From: JAHBNG01 sp039028975
GTDB lineage: Bacteria > Chloroflexota > Anaerolineae > Caldilineales > Caldilineaceae
Length of the DNA stretch: 64,000 nt
Direction: 5' to 3'
Assembly (NCBI GenBank): GCA_039028975.1
Contig: JBCCHB010000024.1
Location: 1-64,000, forward strand
Positions 44,713 through 53,443 of the stretch are shown piece after piece (position 1 is the first letter of the stretch; the number at the start of each line of letters is the position of its first letter). Position numbers and translations under genes: made by a program. The notes beneath the pieces were generated by a model, which saw only the letters and a list, made by a program, of their open reading frames with translations, ran no database searches and was not told the DNA's origin.

Positions 44713-45399
44713 TTAAACTGTCTTCGCTAAATTATGCAAACGTTGATAGGCAGCGAGAATTTTGACGGTCTCCATGTCATTGTTTTGAATCTTCCGTTGA
44801 TAGTGGTCAATGGTTTTTCGTAGGTAATCTAAATGATCGCAGCGTGTTAAGTCCCACATCACGGACCCTACTAGCGAAAGCAACTGATTAGCCGTACGCG
44901 ATACGTGTAAGATTTCGTAAGATCTTTTGTTCTCGGTGACTAGCTTTTCATTGATCAACCCAAAGCCGTGGGCAGAAAGCACCTCGCGCACTTGGTAGTT
45001 GTGGTGAATAGGGCAAAGAAGAAATTCGATCCCTTGGTTAGGTTGTCGGCCGATAAGTGCTTCGACGAACTCAATCACCTTGTCACCGCCGACACCTGCA
45101 ATAATGACCAATTCTTTTCGCCTGAGCAACGGGTCATTGCCTAAGTTGAGTTGTGCAACATCTGTGCAATGGATATGCCATCGACTGCAATCTGAGCTTG
45201 GTGGAAAACATTGCTGAAGCTTCATCTCTAACGCCGCCATCAACTGGGGTACAATATCAACAAAATGGATATGTCTGGCTGCTTGTCGAGCAAGCAGCGT
45301 CATACCCAGCAGCCCATGATCACAGCAGCAATCCCAAATGTGCTCATACCCTTCATCAATCATTTGTTCAATCTGCTTTAGTCGATGGCCAATTTTCAT
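44713..45399 (-). CDS. trmK: TrmK-like tRNA (adenine22-N1) methyltransferase
   Basis: The 228-residue protein has a SAM-binding N-terminal Rossmann-like domain. IWDCCCDHGLLGMTLL replaces the more common IADIGCDHAYLPI of TrmK, and ELVIIAGVGGDKVIEFV corresponds to the conserved IAGMGG motif. A helical C-terminal region (about 150-228) matches the coiled extension of the family. TrmK methylates N1 of A22 in certain tRNAs in the cytoplasm. It lies 24 bp upstream of the sulfatase gene on the same strand, so cotranscription is likely but a functional link is not evident. GAGGAG lies upstream of the ATG. The altered motif I leaves a small chance that it is a divergent paralog. Confidence 0.75.
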   Translation of the reverse strand: MKIGHRLKQIEQMIDEGYEHIWDCCCDHGLLGMTLLARQAARHIHFVDIVPQLMAALEMKLQQCFPPSSDCSRWHIHCTDVAQLNLGNDPLLRRKELVIIAGVGGDKVIEFVEALIGRQPNQGIEFLLCPIHHNYQVREVLSAHGFGLINEKLVTENKRSYEILHVSRTANQLLSLVGSVMWDLTRCDHLDYLRKTIDHYQRKIQNNDMETVKILAAYQRLHNLAKTV

Positions 45400-45546
45400 A
45401 TACCACTCTCCTCACTACCAAAGTAGAACATTATCTCGATCAGTACACACCTCCTTACCTTGAGACTGTCAATCATGAAATGGTCGTCTGCGACAACAGG
45501 ACGCCCATGAATCATACTATACGTATATCTATTATTGTGGAACGGC

Positions 45547-46716
45547 CTAAATCCGATGAGCGTTGGTTTCACGGATATGTTTTTTTAGGTAGACGGTGAA
45601 GGGGGTTCCACCTGTACCAACCTCTCCTTGACTGTCTTTTTGCCCTGGCTTGAGCACATACATGGCCGCGTACTCAATATGAAGCTGGCGAAACGCCTGC
45701 AACCGCTCTAGACATGTATTGTACGTATCACGTAGCGTTGGATGAGAGCCAGCACGTGTTAAGACAAAATCCCGCACAGATGGCCCCATCTCCAAGTGCT
45801 CGATAAAGGCCCGATCCTGGGTGGGCATGTAGTATCGCATCTCCATCAGATAGGCGCGCATCTCATCATATTCGTGGGCAACGCCTAGCACCGCGTCGAA
45901 GCAGTAGATCACGCTGCTCTGTGCGCCGGTCTCACCTCGGAACTGCTGGGGCTGCCCCCCATACGCATCGACTCCTTCATAGATCATACCGTCGGGCAGC
46001 AGCGGATTGGCATACCAGCCAAACATGTAAGGCCGTACGCGATGGTAGTAGATATCTGGCTCGCAGCGTTCGGGCATACGAGCCAACACACTACGCATGG
46101 TATTAAGGGTCTCTGCCATTTCAATAAGGCATGATTCGAGGGTGGACACATCATCTTGAACGACGGCCTCCTGAGCAGGCTGCAAGCGCTGCAATGCCCG
46201 TCCCGATTCCGCCTCGATCTGCACATGAATCATGGCAAACCACTCTTCGTCCATGCCTCCGAGGAAATTCTGGATCATGGTGAGATTGCTCACGTTAAGG
46301 GGGCCGTTGGGATCGTGTCGCCGCCAATTGTTGAGCACCTGGGAGGCGTAGGTCAACGTGGGCAGTCTCATCAACCGCTGGCCTGCTTCATACCAGCCCA
46401 CAGCCAACGATTTGGGCAGAGAGGTTGCGATAGGATGGTCCGGCGCAAAGACGTAGAGATTTCCCATCATCGAGAGCAGACTCACAGCTCGCTCCATTTC
46501 GCGGGTAGATTTTAGCGCTTCGGTTGGGAAGCGGGGGAGCGCTTGCACGGTCGGTCGAATGTAGCGACTGAGGGCTAGCTTGGAGAGGTCAGCGGCCACA
46601 TCTTCCCATTCATCGAATGCGGATGGCAAGCGCGTAAGCGGATCTGGATTGGGCAGAAACCCTCGGCTAAAGTCGCGTTGGTCAAAGGCGCGAGTAATCT
46701 GTTTTTCGTTGATCAT
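45547..46716 (-). CDS. Indoleamine 2,3-dioxygenase family heme protein
   Basis: The 389-residue protein matches the length and layout of indoleamine 2,3-dioxygenases. The C-terminal part has FRQLHIEYAAMYV, with His346 as the likely proximal heme ligand, then the family signature GTGGTPFTVYLKKHIRET. Mid-protein, VRPYMFGWYANPLLPDGMIYEGV and RGETGAQSSVIYCFDAVLG fit the conserved substrate and heme pocket region. These enzymes open the indole ring of tryptophan to give N-formylkynurenine; some relatives, such as PrnB of pyrrolnitrin biosynthesis, do other indole chemistry. It is monocistronic with no clear Shine-Dalgarno. It could supply kynurenine-type precursors, but there is no direct link to the NRPS genes 10 kb away. 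Confidence 0.85.
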   Translation of the reverse strand: MINEKQITRAFDQRDFSRGFLPNPDPLTRLPSAFDEWEDVAADLSKLALSRYIRPTVQALPRFPTEALKSTREMERAVSLLSMMGNLYVFAPDHPIATSLPKSLAVGWYEAGQRLMRLPTLTYASQVLNNWRRHDPNGPLNVSNLTMIQNFLGGMDEEWFAMIHVQIEAESGRALQRLQPAQEAVVQDDVSTLESCLIEMAETLNTMRSVLARMPERCEPDIYYHRVRPYMFGWYANPLLPDGMIYEGVDAYGGQPQQFRGETGAQSSVIYCFDAVLGVAHEYDEMRAYLMEMRYYMPTQDRAFIEHLEMGPSVRDFVLTRAGSHPTLRDTYNTCLERLQAFRQLHIEYAAMYVLKPGQKDSQGEVGTGGTPFTVYLKKHIRETNAHRI

Positions 46717-46806
46717 GGTTTTATGTTTGCGTTTAACTTCTGGGCTATATATTTTGGGTTAGGAAACCAATTTTGAATTGTCCGTCTTTAGTTGACGCAA
46801 TGTTAG

Positions 46807-46827
46807 CCCACTTTTCAAAGTGAATGG
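46807..46827. terminator. Small hairpin at the 3' side of the restriction operon
   Basis: CCCACTTTTCAAAGTG followed by AATGGG holds a palindromic CACTTT/AAAGTG core. It resembles the TCACTTTTGAAAAGTGA core of the element at 23202-23318. It lies 20-40 bp beyond the hsdR stop on the minus strand and could end the operon transcript. Confidence 0.35.
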
Positions 46828-46846
46828 GTGACCAAAAGCACATCGT

Positions 46847-49800
46847 CTATTCATCAGTAGACCAATAGTCAGCAAGCGATTCAGCCTGCAATAGCACTTT
46901 GTTGACAGATTCTGTATATTCACCCGTAGCTGGATCGTCAGGCGGATACTTATGTTTCCGCAGAATGCGCTTGACTAACACACGTAGCTTGGCCTGAACG
47001 CTCTCTTTATATTGCCAGTCGATTGATGTGTTGCGTCGTACGCTATCAACAAGTTCGTGGGCTATGGTTTTGAGGGTTTCATCACCCAACACGCCCTCTG
47101 CCGAGGGGTTGTCGGCCAGTGCATCGTAAAAGGCCAGCTCATCCACACCTAGATTTAGTTCTTCACCCCGTTTGTCTGCCTCGCGCATCTCTTGCGCCAG
47201 CTTGATCAGTTCTTCGATCACGCGTGCCGAATCGATCAGTCCATTCTGGTAACGGCGCACAGCATCGGCTAGCATCTGCGAGAATTTGCGGCTCTGGACC
47301 AGATTCGTCACCGTGCGATTCTTGATTTCATCGTTGAGTAGACGTCTGAGCAATTCTAGCGCCAAGCTTGGATGTTCCAGATTCTGGACCTCTGCCAGAA
47401 ACTCATCCGACAAGATCGAAATATCTGGCTTTTTAATGCCAGCAGCATCGAAGACATCAACGACTTCCCCAGAGATAATGGCGTCGTTGATGACTTGGCG
47501 AATCGCGGTCTCGACTTCCTCGTTTGTCCGTATCTTTTGCTGTACGTCGAACTTAGCAAAGCGGGCCTTGATGGCCTGGAAGAAGGCAAGGTCGTCTCGC
47601 ACGTCGTTGGTTGCGGGGTGCGGAACCGACAAGGCAAAAGCCTTTTGCAGACGGACCACGTTTTGCTTGAAGCGCTCTATGCCATTACGGACCATCTGTC
47701 CATTGTCATCTTCTTCGCTGAGGCCCGCAATGTGATTCGCCGCACCCAAGATGAAGTTGAGCTTATGTTTGGGCTGCAGCGTGAAGTAGCGGTGGTAGTC
47801 GAAGTTGCCAAACATATCGACAATCACTTCGTGCAGGTCTAGCATTTTGGCAACGGCTTCTCGCTGTTCATACGCCAGCTCGCCTTTGCCGCTACTTGCC
47901 GTGTAAACAGCCAGCGCCTTTTTTAAATCTTGGGCAATACCGATGTAATCAACAATCAAGCCACCATCCTTATCGCCAAAGACACGGTTGACGCGGGCGA
48001 TCGCCTGCATTAAATTGTGTCCATTCATTGGTTTGTCGATGTACATTGTATTGAGTACGGGAGCATCGTAGCCAGTCAACAGCATGTCGCGTACGATAAT
48101 TAACTTGAGTGGATCGTGGGGGTCTTTGAGGCGGTCGCCAATGGCTTTGCGTCGAGCTTTGGTGCGAATGTGCTCCTGCCAGTCGAGTGGGTCGCTGGCT
48201 GAGCCAGTCATGACGATCTTGATGGCTCCTTTGCTATCGTCTTCGTCATACCACTTCGGGTGTAGCTTGACGATCTCGTTGTGCATGGCGACGCAGGTGC
48301 GGCGACTCATGCAGACGATCATGCCTTTGCTCAGCGCAGCGGTTTGGCGCGCCTCGAAATGGGCAACAAGATCAGCCGCGACCTGTTCCAAGCGCGACTG
48401 GCTGCCTACGATCTGCTCTTTGTTTGTCCATTTGGTGAAGCTCTTCTGGCGATCGATTAGCTCATCGCTTTCGGTGATATCTTCAACCTGCTCATCAAGA
48501 ACGCGCTGCGAATGATCAGAAAGCTTGATTTGGGCCAAACGGCTTTCGTAGTAAATGCGGACCGTTGCGCCATCTTCGACCGCCTGCTGGATATCGTAAA
48601 CATCGACATAGTTGCCAAAGACAGCCTGCGTGTTGGCATCTTCGCGCTCGATAGGTGTACCGGTAAAGCCAATGAAGGAGGCATTAGGCAGTGCATCGCG
48701 CATGTTGCGCGCAAAACCATCGACAAAGTCGTACTGACTGCGATGCGCCTCGTCAGCGATGACCACAATGTTGCGTCGGTCGCTCAACTGCGGGTAGTCG
48801 CTACCCTTTTCGCTGGGTAAAAACTTTTGAATCGTCGTAAAGACAATGCCGCCCGAAGCCACCATCAACCGCTTACGCAAATCTTCACGATTGATAGCCT
48901 GTGTAGGTGTTTGTCGCAAGAGCTGCTGGCAGTTAGTAAAGGTCTCGAAGAGCTGCTGGTCTAGGTCGTTACGGTCAGTGATGAGCACCACTGTCGGGTT
49001 ATTCATCTTTTCGCTCAACACGAGCTTACCAGCATAGAAGACCATGGAGAGGCTTTTGCCGCTGCCTTGGGTATGCCAGACCACGCCCGCCCGTCGATCG
49101 CCAACGGGCTGATCTTTGACTGTCGGCAGACCATAGACGGCTGGCTCCTCACCTAAAGTTTTAGGGGCAGATGCAGACGCACGAATGGTCGACTCGATGG
49201 CGCGGTTGACGGCGTAATATTGATGGTAGGCAGCAATCTTTTTTACAACACTAGCGGAGGCTGAGCTTGTCGAAGCCGAAGCGCTGGCCTTTTCAAAAAC
49301 AATAAAGTGGCGGATAACGTCGAGCAACGTCTCTTGGTGGAGTAACCCCTGAATCATCGGCACCATTGCGCTTTCGATGTTAAGATCGACCAGTATCTTC
49401 CCATCCGGTGTCTTCCATTCCATGAAGCGGTTATATTCGCTAGAGAGTCCGCCCACTTTGGCAAACCAACCATCACTGATAATCATCAACGCGTTGGGTA
49501 CGAAGAGTGTCGGAATCTCCTGCTTATAGGTTTGTAGCTGATTGTAGGCCGCTAGAATATCAGCTTCTTCGTCGCTGGCGTTTTTAAGTTCGACGACCAC
49601 CAGCGGAATGCCGTTGACAAAGAGCACAATGTCGGGTATGCGTCGGTTGTGGCCTTCGGTAAAGACAAATTGGTTTACCGCCACAAATTCGTTGTTGCTG
49701 GGCGTCTCCCAGTCGATCAGCCAGATCTTATCGGTTTTGGATCGGCCCTCGCCGACACCAAATTTGATGTCGATGCCGTCGACGAGCAGGCGGTGGAAGA

Positions 49801-50062
49801 CTTGGTTATTCTCTAGGAGGCTGAGCATATCGCCGCGCAGCACGAGGCGCAGGGCTTCTTCGTGCGCGCTGGGCGGCATGTGCGGGTTGAGGCGTGCGAT
49901 GGCTGCACTGAGGCGCTCGCGCAGGAAGGGGTCGCTGCTGTTGCGTTCCTTGGTCGGGCCGTCGAGCAGCGTTGGGCCGTGCAGGATGGTGTAGCCGTTC
50001 TCGTCGCGTAAGACGTCAAGGGCGATCTGTTCGATTTCGGATTCGTACAATGCTGTACTCAT
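46847..50062 (-). CDS. hsdR: Type I restriction enzyme R subunit
   Basis: The 1071-residue protein carries an N-terminal nuclease domain (about 20-200) with VNGIPLVVVELKN, the E-x-K of the PD-(D/E)XK site near residue 157. The SF2 translocase follows, with Walker A WHTQGSGKS near 334, the DEAH box in VVIADEAHRSQYDF near 438, and motif VI-like MQAIARVNRVF. The C-terminal helical region binds the methylase complex. Length is normal for HsdR. The subunit pumps DNA by ATP hydrolysis and cuts unmethylated DNA at a distance. It is the last gene of the operon, 8 bp after the HEPN-like gene. An Ala/Ser low-complexity stretch around residue 263-280 contains one arm of the REP-like repeat (49261-49275) read in frame. 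Confidence 0.95.
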   Translation of the reverse strand: MSTALYESEIEQIALDVLRDENGYTILHGPTLLDGPTKERNSSDPFLRERLSAAIARLNPHMPPSAHEEALRLVLRGDMLSLLENNQVFHRLLVDGIDIKFGVGEGRSKTDKIWLIDWETPSNNEFVAVNQFVFTEGHNRRIPDIVLFVNGIPLVVVELKNASDEEADILAAYNQLQTYKQEIPTLFVPNALMIISDGWFAKVGGLSSEYNRFMEWKTPDGKILVDLNIESAMVPMIQGLLHQETLLDVIRHFIVFEKASASASTSSASASVVKKIAAYHQYYAVNRAIESTIRASASAPKTLGEEPAVYGLPTVKDQPVGDRRAGVVWHTQGSGKSLSMVFYAGKLVLSEKMNNPTVVLITDRNDLDQQLFETFTNCQQLLRQTPTQAINREDLRKRLMVASGGIVFTTIQKFLPSEKGSDYPQLSDRRNIVVIADEAHRSQYDFVDGFARNMRDALPNASFIGFTGTPIEREDANTQAVFGNYVDVYDIQQAVEDGATVRIYYESRLAQIKLSDHSQRVLDEQVEDITESDELIDRQKSFTKWTNKEQIVGSQSRLEQVAADLVAHFEARQTAALSKGMIVCMSRRTCVAMHNEIVKLHPKWYDEDDSKGAIKIVMTGSASDPLDWQEHIRTKARRKAIGDRLKDPHDPLKLIIVRDMLLTGYDAPVLNTMYIDKPMNGHNLMQAIARVNRVFGDKDGGLIVDYIGIAQDLKKALAVYTASSGKGELAYEQREAVAKMLDLHEVIVDMFGNFDYHRYFTLQPKHKLNFILGAANHIAGLSEEDDNGQMVRNGIERFKQNVVRLQKAFALSVPHPATNDVRDDLAFFQAIKARFAKFDVQQKIRTNEEVETAIRQVINDAIISGEVVDVFDAAGIKKPDISILSDEFLAEVQNLEHPSLALELLRRLLNDEIKNRTVTNLVQSRKFSQMLADAVRRYQNGLIDSARVIEELIKLAQEMREADKRGEELNLGVDELAFYDALADNPSAEGVLGDETLKTIAHELVDSVRRNTSIDWQYKESVQAKLRVLVKRILRKHKYPPDDPATGEYTESVNKVLLQAESLADYWSTDE
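49261..49275. repeat. REP-like arm inside hsdR
   Basis: CTGAGCTTGTCGAAG, the same 15-mer as the intergenic arms at 39393, is read in frame on the minus strand as part of SASASTSSASAS in HsdR. No partner arm is found nearby. Confidence 0.7.
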
Positions 50063-50070
50063 GATTACCC

Positions 50071-51072
50071 CTAAACCACCAAGCCTCTCAACTTGCCTTC
50101 CATGACGCGAAATGTCTCTTTTTCGAAGGCAAAATCTTGGGAGCGGTTGATGATCTCAAAGTTATACTTTCCGCCCTTGGTTTTCTTGTAGAAACAGAGG
50201 ACAGCGTTGGTCTCATGCGATTCTTGAAAGAAGTGAATAAAGGGCGATAGGCAGAAGGCATGACCCATGACTTGGGCATAGACCGCTGTAGCGTCAAAGT
50301 CATCTACAATATCAATATAGTTGCTCTTATCAAGCTTCAATAACTCTTTGCGCCCGTCCAACGAACTGCCGTTGAAGATTTCGCAGCGCGGCCAGAGCGG
50401 CGTCTGGGCATCATGATAGCGGAAAATTTTCACCTCTTCCAGACGGATGAGCTGCCGCAGAATGCGTTCAAGCTGCGGATAGAGCGTCTCGTAGAACTCT
50501 TCCTGTTGTGCGGTCGTTTTGGCTGAGGCATGGGCAAAGCCGTTACGCTCCTGATTGAGCACTTTAATATCGGCCAGAACGGGCAGCGGGATGATGGCTG
50601 CACAGTCAAAAGGGATGCTGTTTTTGATGACGTGATCGAGAATATTCTCGGTCACATCCAATTTACCCCCAAGTCGATCACCCCAAAGTGTTTTCCACTT
50701 GATGCCAAGCCCCTTGAGATCGAGCTGACGGTGACGGGCCTCCGCTACAACCAAACCAAAGAGCAGAAAGACAATCGATTCCCAGCAGGATTTGAGCAGG
50801 TCAAGGCGGTGGTGGGCGTTCTGATAGTTATGGGTTGCCTGATAGAAGTAGTAGGCGATTGGCGCTGGGAACAGATTTTCAATGCGGGTCAGGCTTATTT
50901 TTGGATCGGCGATATAGCGTTCCAGCGCTTCCAGATACCGCTCATAGCCCATCTGGTAGAGCACATCGCTTGCCGGAAAGCTGAACTCCTCAATCTCCAC
51001 CGGATAGTTCTCTTCCAGCCACTGATTGAAGTCGGGGTTATCATCAAATGCAACGGGCAAACCTGCACTCAT
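50071..51072 (-). CDS. HEPN-like accessory protein in the type I restriction operon
   Basis: The 333-residue protein is not a standard Hsd subunit and I cannot name its family with certainty. A helical region (about 60-215) contains NQERNGFAHASA around residues 174-183, where Arg-x4-His fits the Rx4-6H motif of HEPN domains, many of which are RNases or nucleotidyltransferase partners in defence. The C-terminal third (about 215-333) is beta-rich, with YHDAQTPLWPRCEIFNGSS and a run of aromatic strands. The start overlaps the hsdS stop by 4 bp and the stop is 8 bp from hsdR, so translation is coupled. It may be an abortive RNase held in check by the restriction complex, or a structural adaptor; both are inference. 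Confidence 0.7.
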   Translation of the reverse strand: MSAGLPVAFDDNPDFNQWLEENYPVEIEEFSFPASDVLYQMGYERYLEALERYIADPKISLTRIENLFPAPIAYYFYQATHNYQNAHHRLDLLKSCWESIVFLLFGLVVAEARHRQLDLKGLGIKWKTLWGDRLGGKLDVTENILDHVIKNSIPFDCAAIIPLPVLADIKVLNQERNGFAHASAKTTAQQEEFYETLYPQLERILRQLIRLEEVKIFRYHDAQTPLWPRCEIFNGSSLDGRKELLKLDKSNYIDIVDDFDATAVYAQVMGHAFCLSPFIHFFQESHETNAVLCFYKKTKGGKYNFEIINRSQDFAFEKETFRVMEGKLRGLVV

Positions 51073-52316
51073 ACGTCGATTTCACCTCGCATGAGTTTGG
51101 GTAGTAGGGTGTCGCGAGTTTTTGCAAGACCAATTGATTCTTGCCACGATTCTTCCTGACGTAAACGAAATACCTGATTCACTTCAGTAAAGTTGATTAC
51201 TAATTCTTTTGGCGGCAGCACGAATTTAGGCTTTTGCAGACCAGCAACCTTTAACATGTTTACTGTTGTACCGTTTGCAAAACCTGTTATCTGATCCCGT
51301 ATTTTCAGTTCCTTGAGCAGGAAAAATATAAAATCAGAGGTAAGATAAGAGTTTGCTTTGGGGCGAACTCTATAAATGTGATGGCTGTATATTCCATAAT
51401 CTCCAAAGAAGTGAGGAATTATTGCACCGTAGCCAATTAGGAGGAACTGGTGCCCTTGTTCAGTGTTGGTGACGATCAAGTCACCTGGACTGACGACATG
51501 CTTATCTTTGTAATCACCTGAGTAATATTTAATACCCTCATATTTGTAGCCACCACCTTCGTATACCGAATTCAAGTTATGCATAGGAACTGCATCACCA
51601 TCTTCAAGGTATTTTCCCCGATAGCTTAGGCCACGCAAGGCATCTAATTCGTCTTCAAAAACCGCCACTCGCCACCCAGCTGGAATCAACCCCAACTCGC
51701 TCTCGACCATCTCCCCCGTTGCGCCCGGATAGTTGAAGTTGACAAACCACTCCTTGAAGATCGCCTGCGCCATGGCCTCCAGCGTGGCGTTGGTCTGGCG
51801 GTTGAGTTCGATTTTGTCGTCGAGTGCAGAGAGGATCGCAGAAATCCGCTTTTGTTCTACAAACGGAGGAAAGTCAATTTTGACCTTTCGTAATTCGGAC
51901 TGCTTGATACCAGTAACGGTTGTTCCTGTTTGGCGCTCAAGCAATCGTTTTTGACCAACGGTAGATTGAAGAAAGTACTTCAAAAAATCGTTGTCTAGAA
52001 CGTCTTTTTTCCCTCTGAGTGTTACAAGCCTCTGTGCCAAAGCCACCTTTTCATATCTTAATTGTGCAACTTCTCCTAGAGGTGCTTCGGTAGTTAGTAT
52101 AACATCACCTATTTGGGGCAATCCCCTCACCATCCATGCATAATAGTCTGCCTCATCAATAAATTCGTCTGGCTTTTGAATAAATCCTTGTTTGACTATT
52201 TTTGCTGTTATAAGTGGAATTCCGCTAGCTGTCTTGCGCGGGGTTTTTCCACGATAGTCGATCAGTGTATCCAGCACATCTTCAAGGCGTCGTGACGACC
52301 ATTGAGCAATACTCAT
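51069..52316 (-). CDS. hsdS: Type I restriction enzyme specificity subunit
   Basis: The 415-residue protein has two target recognition domains (about 1-150 and 205-360), each followed by a conserved helical spacer: PPFVEQKRISAILSALDDKI with ELNRQTNATLEAMAQ, and LPPKELVINFTEVNQVFRL. This is the usual half-and-half HsdS plan that reads a bipartite DNA site and sets the methylation and cleavage specificity. The start overlaps the DUF1016 gene by 4 bp and the end overlaps the HEPN-like gene by 4 bp. The recognition sequence cannot be predicted from the text. Intact and of normal length. Confidence 0.93.
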   Translation of the reverse strand: MSIAQWSSRRLEDVLDTLIDYRGKTPRKTASGIPLITAKIVKQGFIQKPDEFIDEADYYAWMVRGLPQIGDVILTTEAPLGEVAQLRYEKVALAQRLVTLRGKKDVLDNDFLKYFLQSTVGQKRLLERQTGTTVTGIKQSELRKVKIDFPPFVEQKRISAILSALDDKIELNRQTNATLEAMAQAIFKEWFVNFNYPGATGEMVESELGLIPAGWRVAVFEDELDALRGLSYRGKYLEDGDAVPMHNLNSVYEGGGYKYEGIKYYSGDYKDKHVVSPGDLIVTNTEQGHQFLLIGYGAIIPHFFGDYGIYSHHIYRVRPKANSYLTSDFIFFLLKELKIRDQITGFANGTTVNMLKVAGLQKPKFVLPPKELVINFTEVNQVFRLRQEESWQESIGLAKTRDTLLPKLMRGEIDV

Positions 52317-53443
52317 CCCTGCTCCCCTTGAAGCTCTGTTTTCGCCTCATCCAACCCCGCCAACTCGCGCTCAATCTCCTCAATCGACGGCAGGCTGGAT
52401 TTGAGGTCGTCGGGCAGCGACTGGGTCAGTTGCGTTTCCCATTCCGCAATCCCCATGGGCTGGGTATAGCCCCGCAGCGCGTATTCGGCAACCACCCGCT
52501 CCTTTTCCTTTACCAGCAGCAGGCCAATGGTCGGTTTGTCGTCATTGTGGCGCAACACGTCATCAACTACATTCATATAGACGTTGAGCTGGCCAACGTG
52601 GGCTGGTTCCAGTTTGCCAGTCTTCAGGTCAATCACCACAAAGCAGCGTAATTGTAGATGGTAAAAAAGCAGATCAACATAAAAATCGCTGTTGCCAAGC
52701 TCCAAGTGGACTTGCTGGCCAACAAAGGCAAAACCAGCACCTAACTCCAAGAGAAACTTTTGAATATGCTCGATGAGGCCCTTCTCTAGTTCTGATTCGA
52801 GCCGTGGCGGTGTGCTGCCGAGAAAGTCGAAAATGTAGGGGTCCTTAAAGATCTGCATCGCCATGTCCGAGTCGGCAGGTGGGAGCGCGAGATTGAAATT
52901 GTTGATGGCTTTGCCCTGCCGATCGTACAAGCGCAACTCGATTTGATGTACCAAAATCGGCTGCGACCAGCCCTGCTCAACGGTTTTTTGTGCGTACCAG
53001 AAACGCTCTTCTCTGCTTTTGAGCTTTTCCAGAAGCGCCAGATTGCTGCGCCACGGGATTTGTGCAATGACCCGTTGCACAATTTCCTTCTCTGGCCACG
53101 CAGCGGCAAAGGCGCGCATATATTTTAGATTGCGTGGTGAAAAACCCTTCATCTCTGGGAAGGCAAGCTTCAAATCATGAGATAGGCGATCAATTACTTT
53201 GGCACCCCACCCTTCGCTATCCTGTTTTTGCAGAATGGCTTGCCCCATTTCCCAATAGAGCAAGATCAGCGCGGCATTCACGCTGAGAACGGTGCGCAAG
53301 CGAGACTCGTGAATTTTGGTCTTTAGGTCGCGCAACAGCGCTGCATAATCAGCAGGCATATTCGCTAGAGTGTCCGCCACGGGGAATAGTACATCCTCCT
53401 TTTCTTTCCCTAATCTCAGTCGCTTATCCTTTTCAGAACTCAT
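52313..53443 (-). CDS. PDDEXK nuclease of the DUF1016/YhcG family
   Basis: The 376-residue protein has the DUF1016 N-terminal helical domain (ADYAALLRDLKTKIHESRLR, NAALILLYWEMGQAIL) and, from about 220, the nuclease domain: FVGQQVHLELGNSDFYVDLLFYH, then CFVVIDLKTGKLEPAHVGQL, giving the D...D-x-K-type active site. The family is often found inside type I restriction loci. Its role is not settled; it may be an added nuclease or a regulator. The gene overlaps hsdM by 11 bp and hsdS by 4 bp, so it is an integral part of this operon. All key residues appear present. Confidence 0.9.
   Translation of the reverse strand: MSSEKDKRLRLGKEKEDVLFPVADTLANMPADYAALLRDLKTKIHESRLRTVLSVNAALILLYWEMGQAILQKQDSEGWGAKVIDRLSHDLKLAFPEMKGFSPRNLKYMRAFAAAWPEKEIVQRVIAQIPWRSNLALLEKLKSREERFWYAQKTVEQGWSQPILVHQIELRLYDRQGKAINNFNLALPPADSDMAMQIFKDPYIFDFLGSTPPRLESELEKGLIEHIQKFLLELGAGFAFVGQQVHLELGNSDFYVDLLFYHLQLRCFVVIDLKTGKLEPAHVGQLNVYMNVVDDVLRHNDDKPTIGLLLVKEKERVVAEYALRGYTQPMGIAEWETQLTQSLPDDLKSSLPSIEEIERELAGLDEAKTELQGEQG

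Noticed and set aside
45153..45599. 148-residue plus-strand frame across the trmK start
   Set aside because: It is mostly antisense to the trmK-like gene, which has a real methyltransferase pattern and a ribosome binding site.
47286..47842. Two overlapping plus-strand frames opposite hsdR
   Set aside because: Both are antisense to the conserved HsdR C-terminal domain and show no family pattern.
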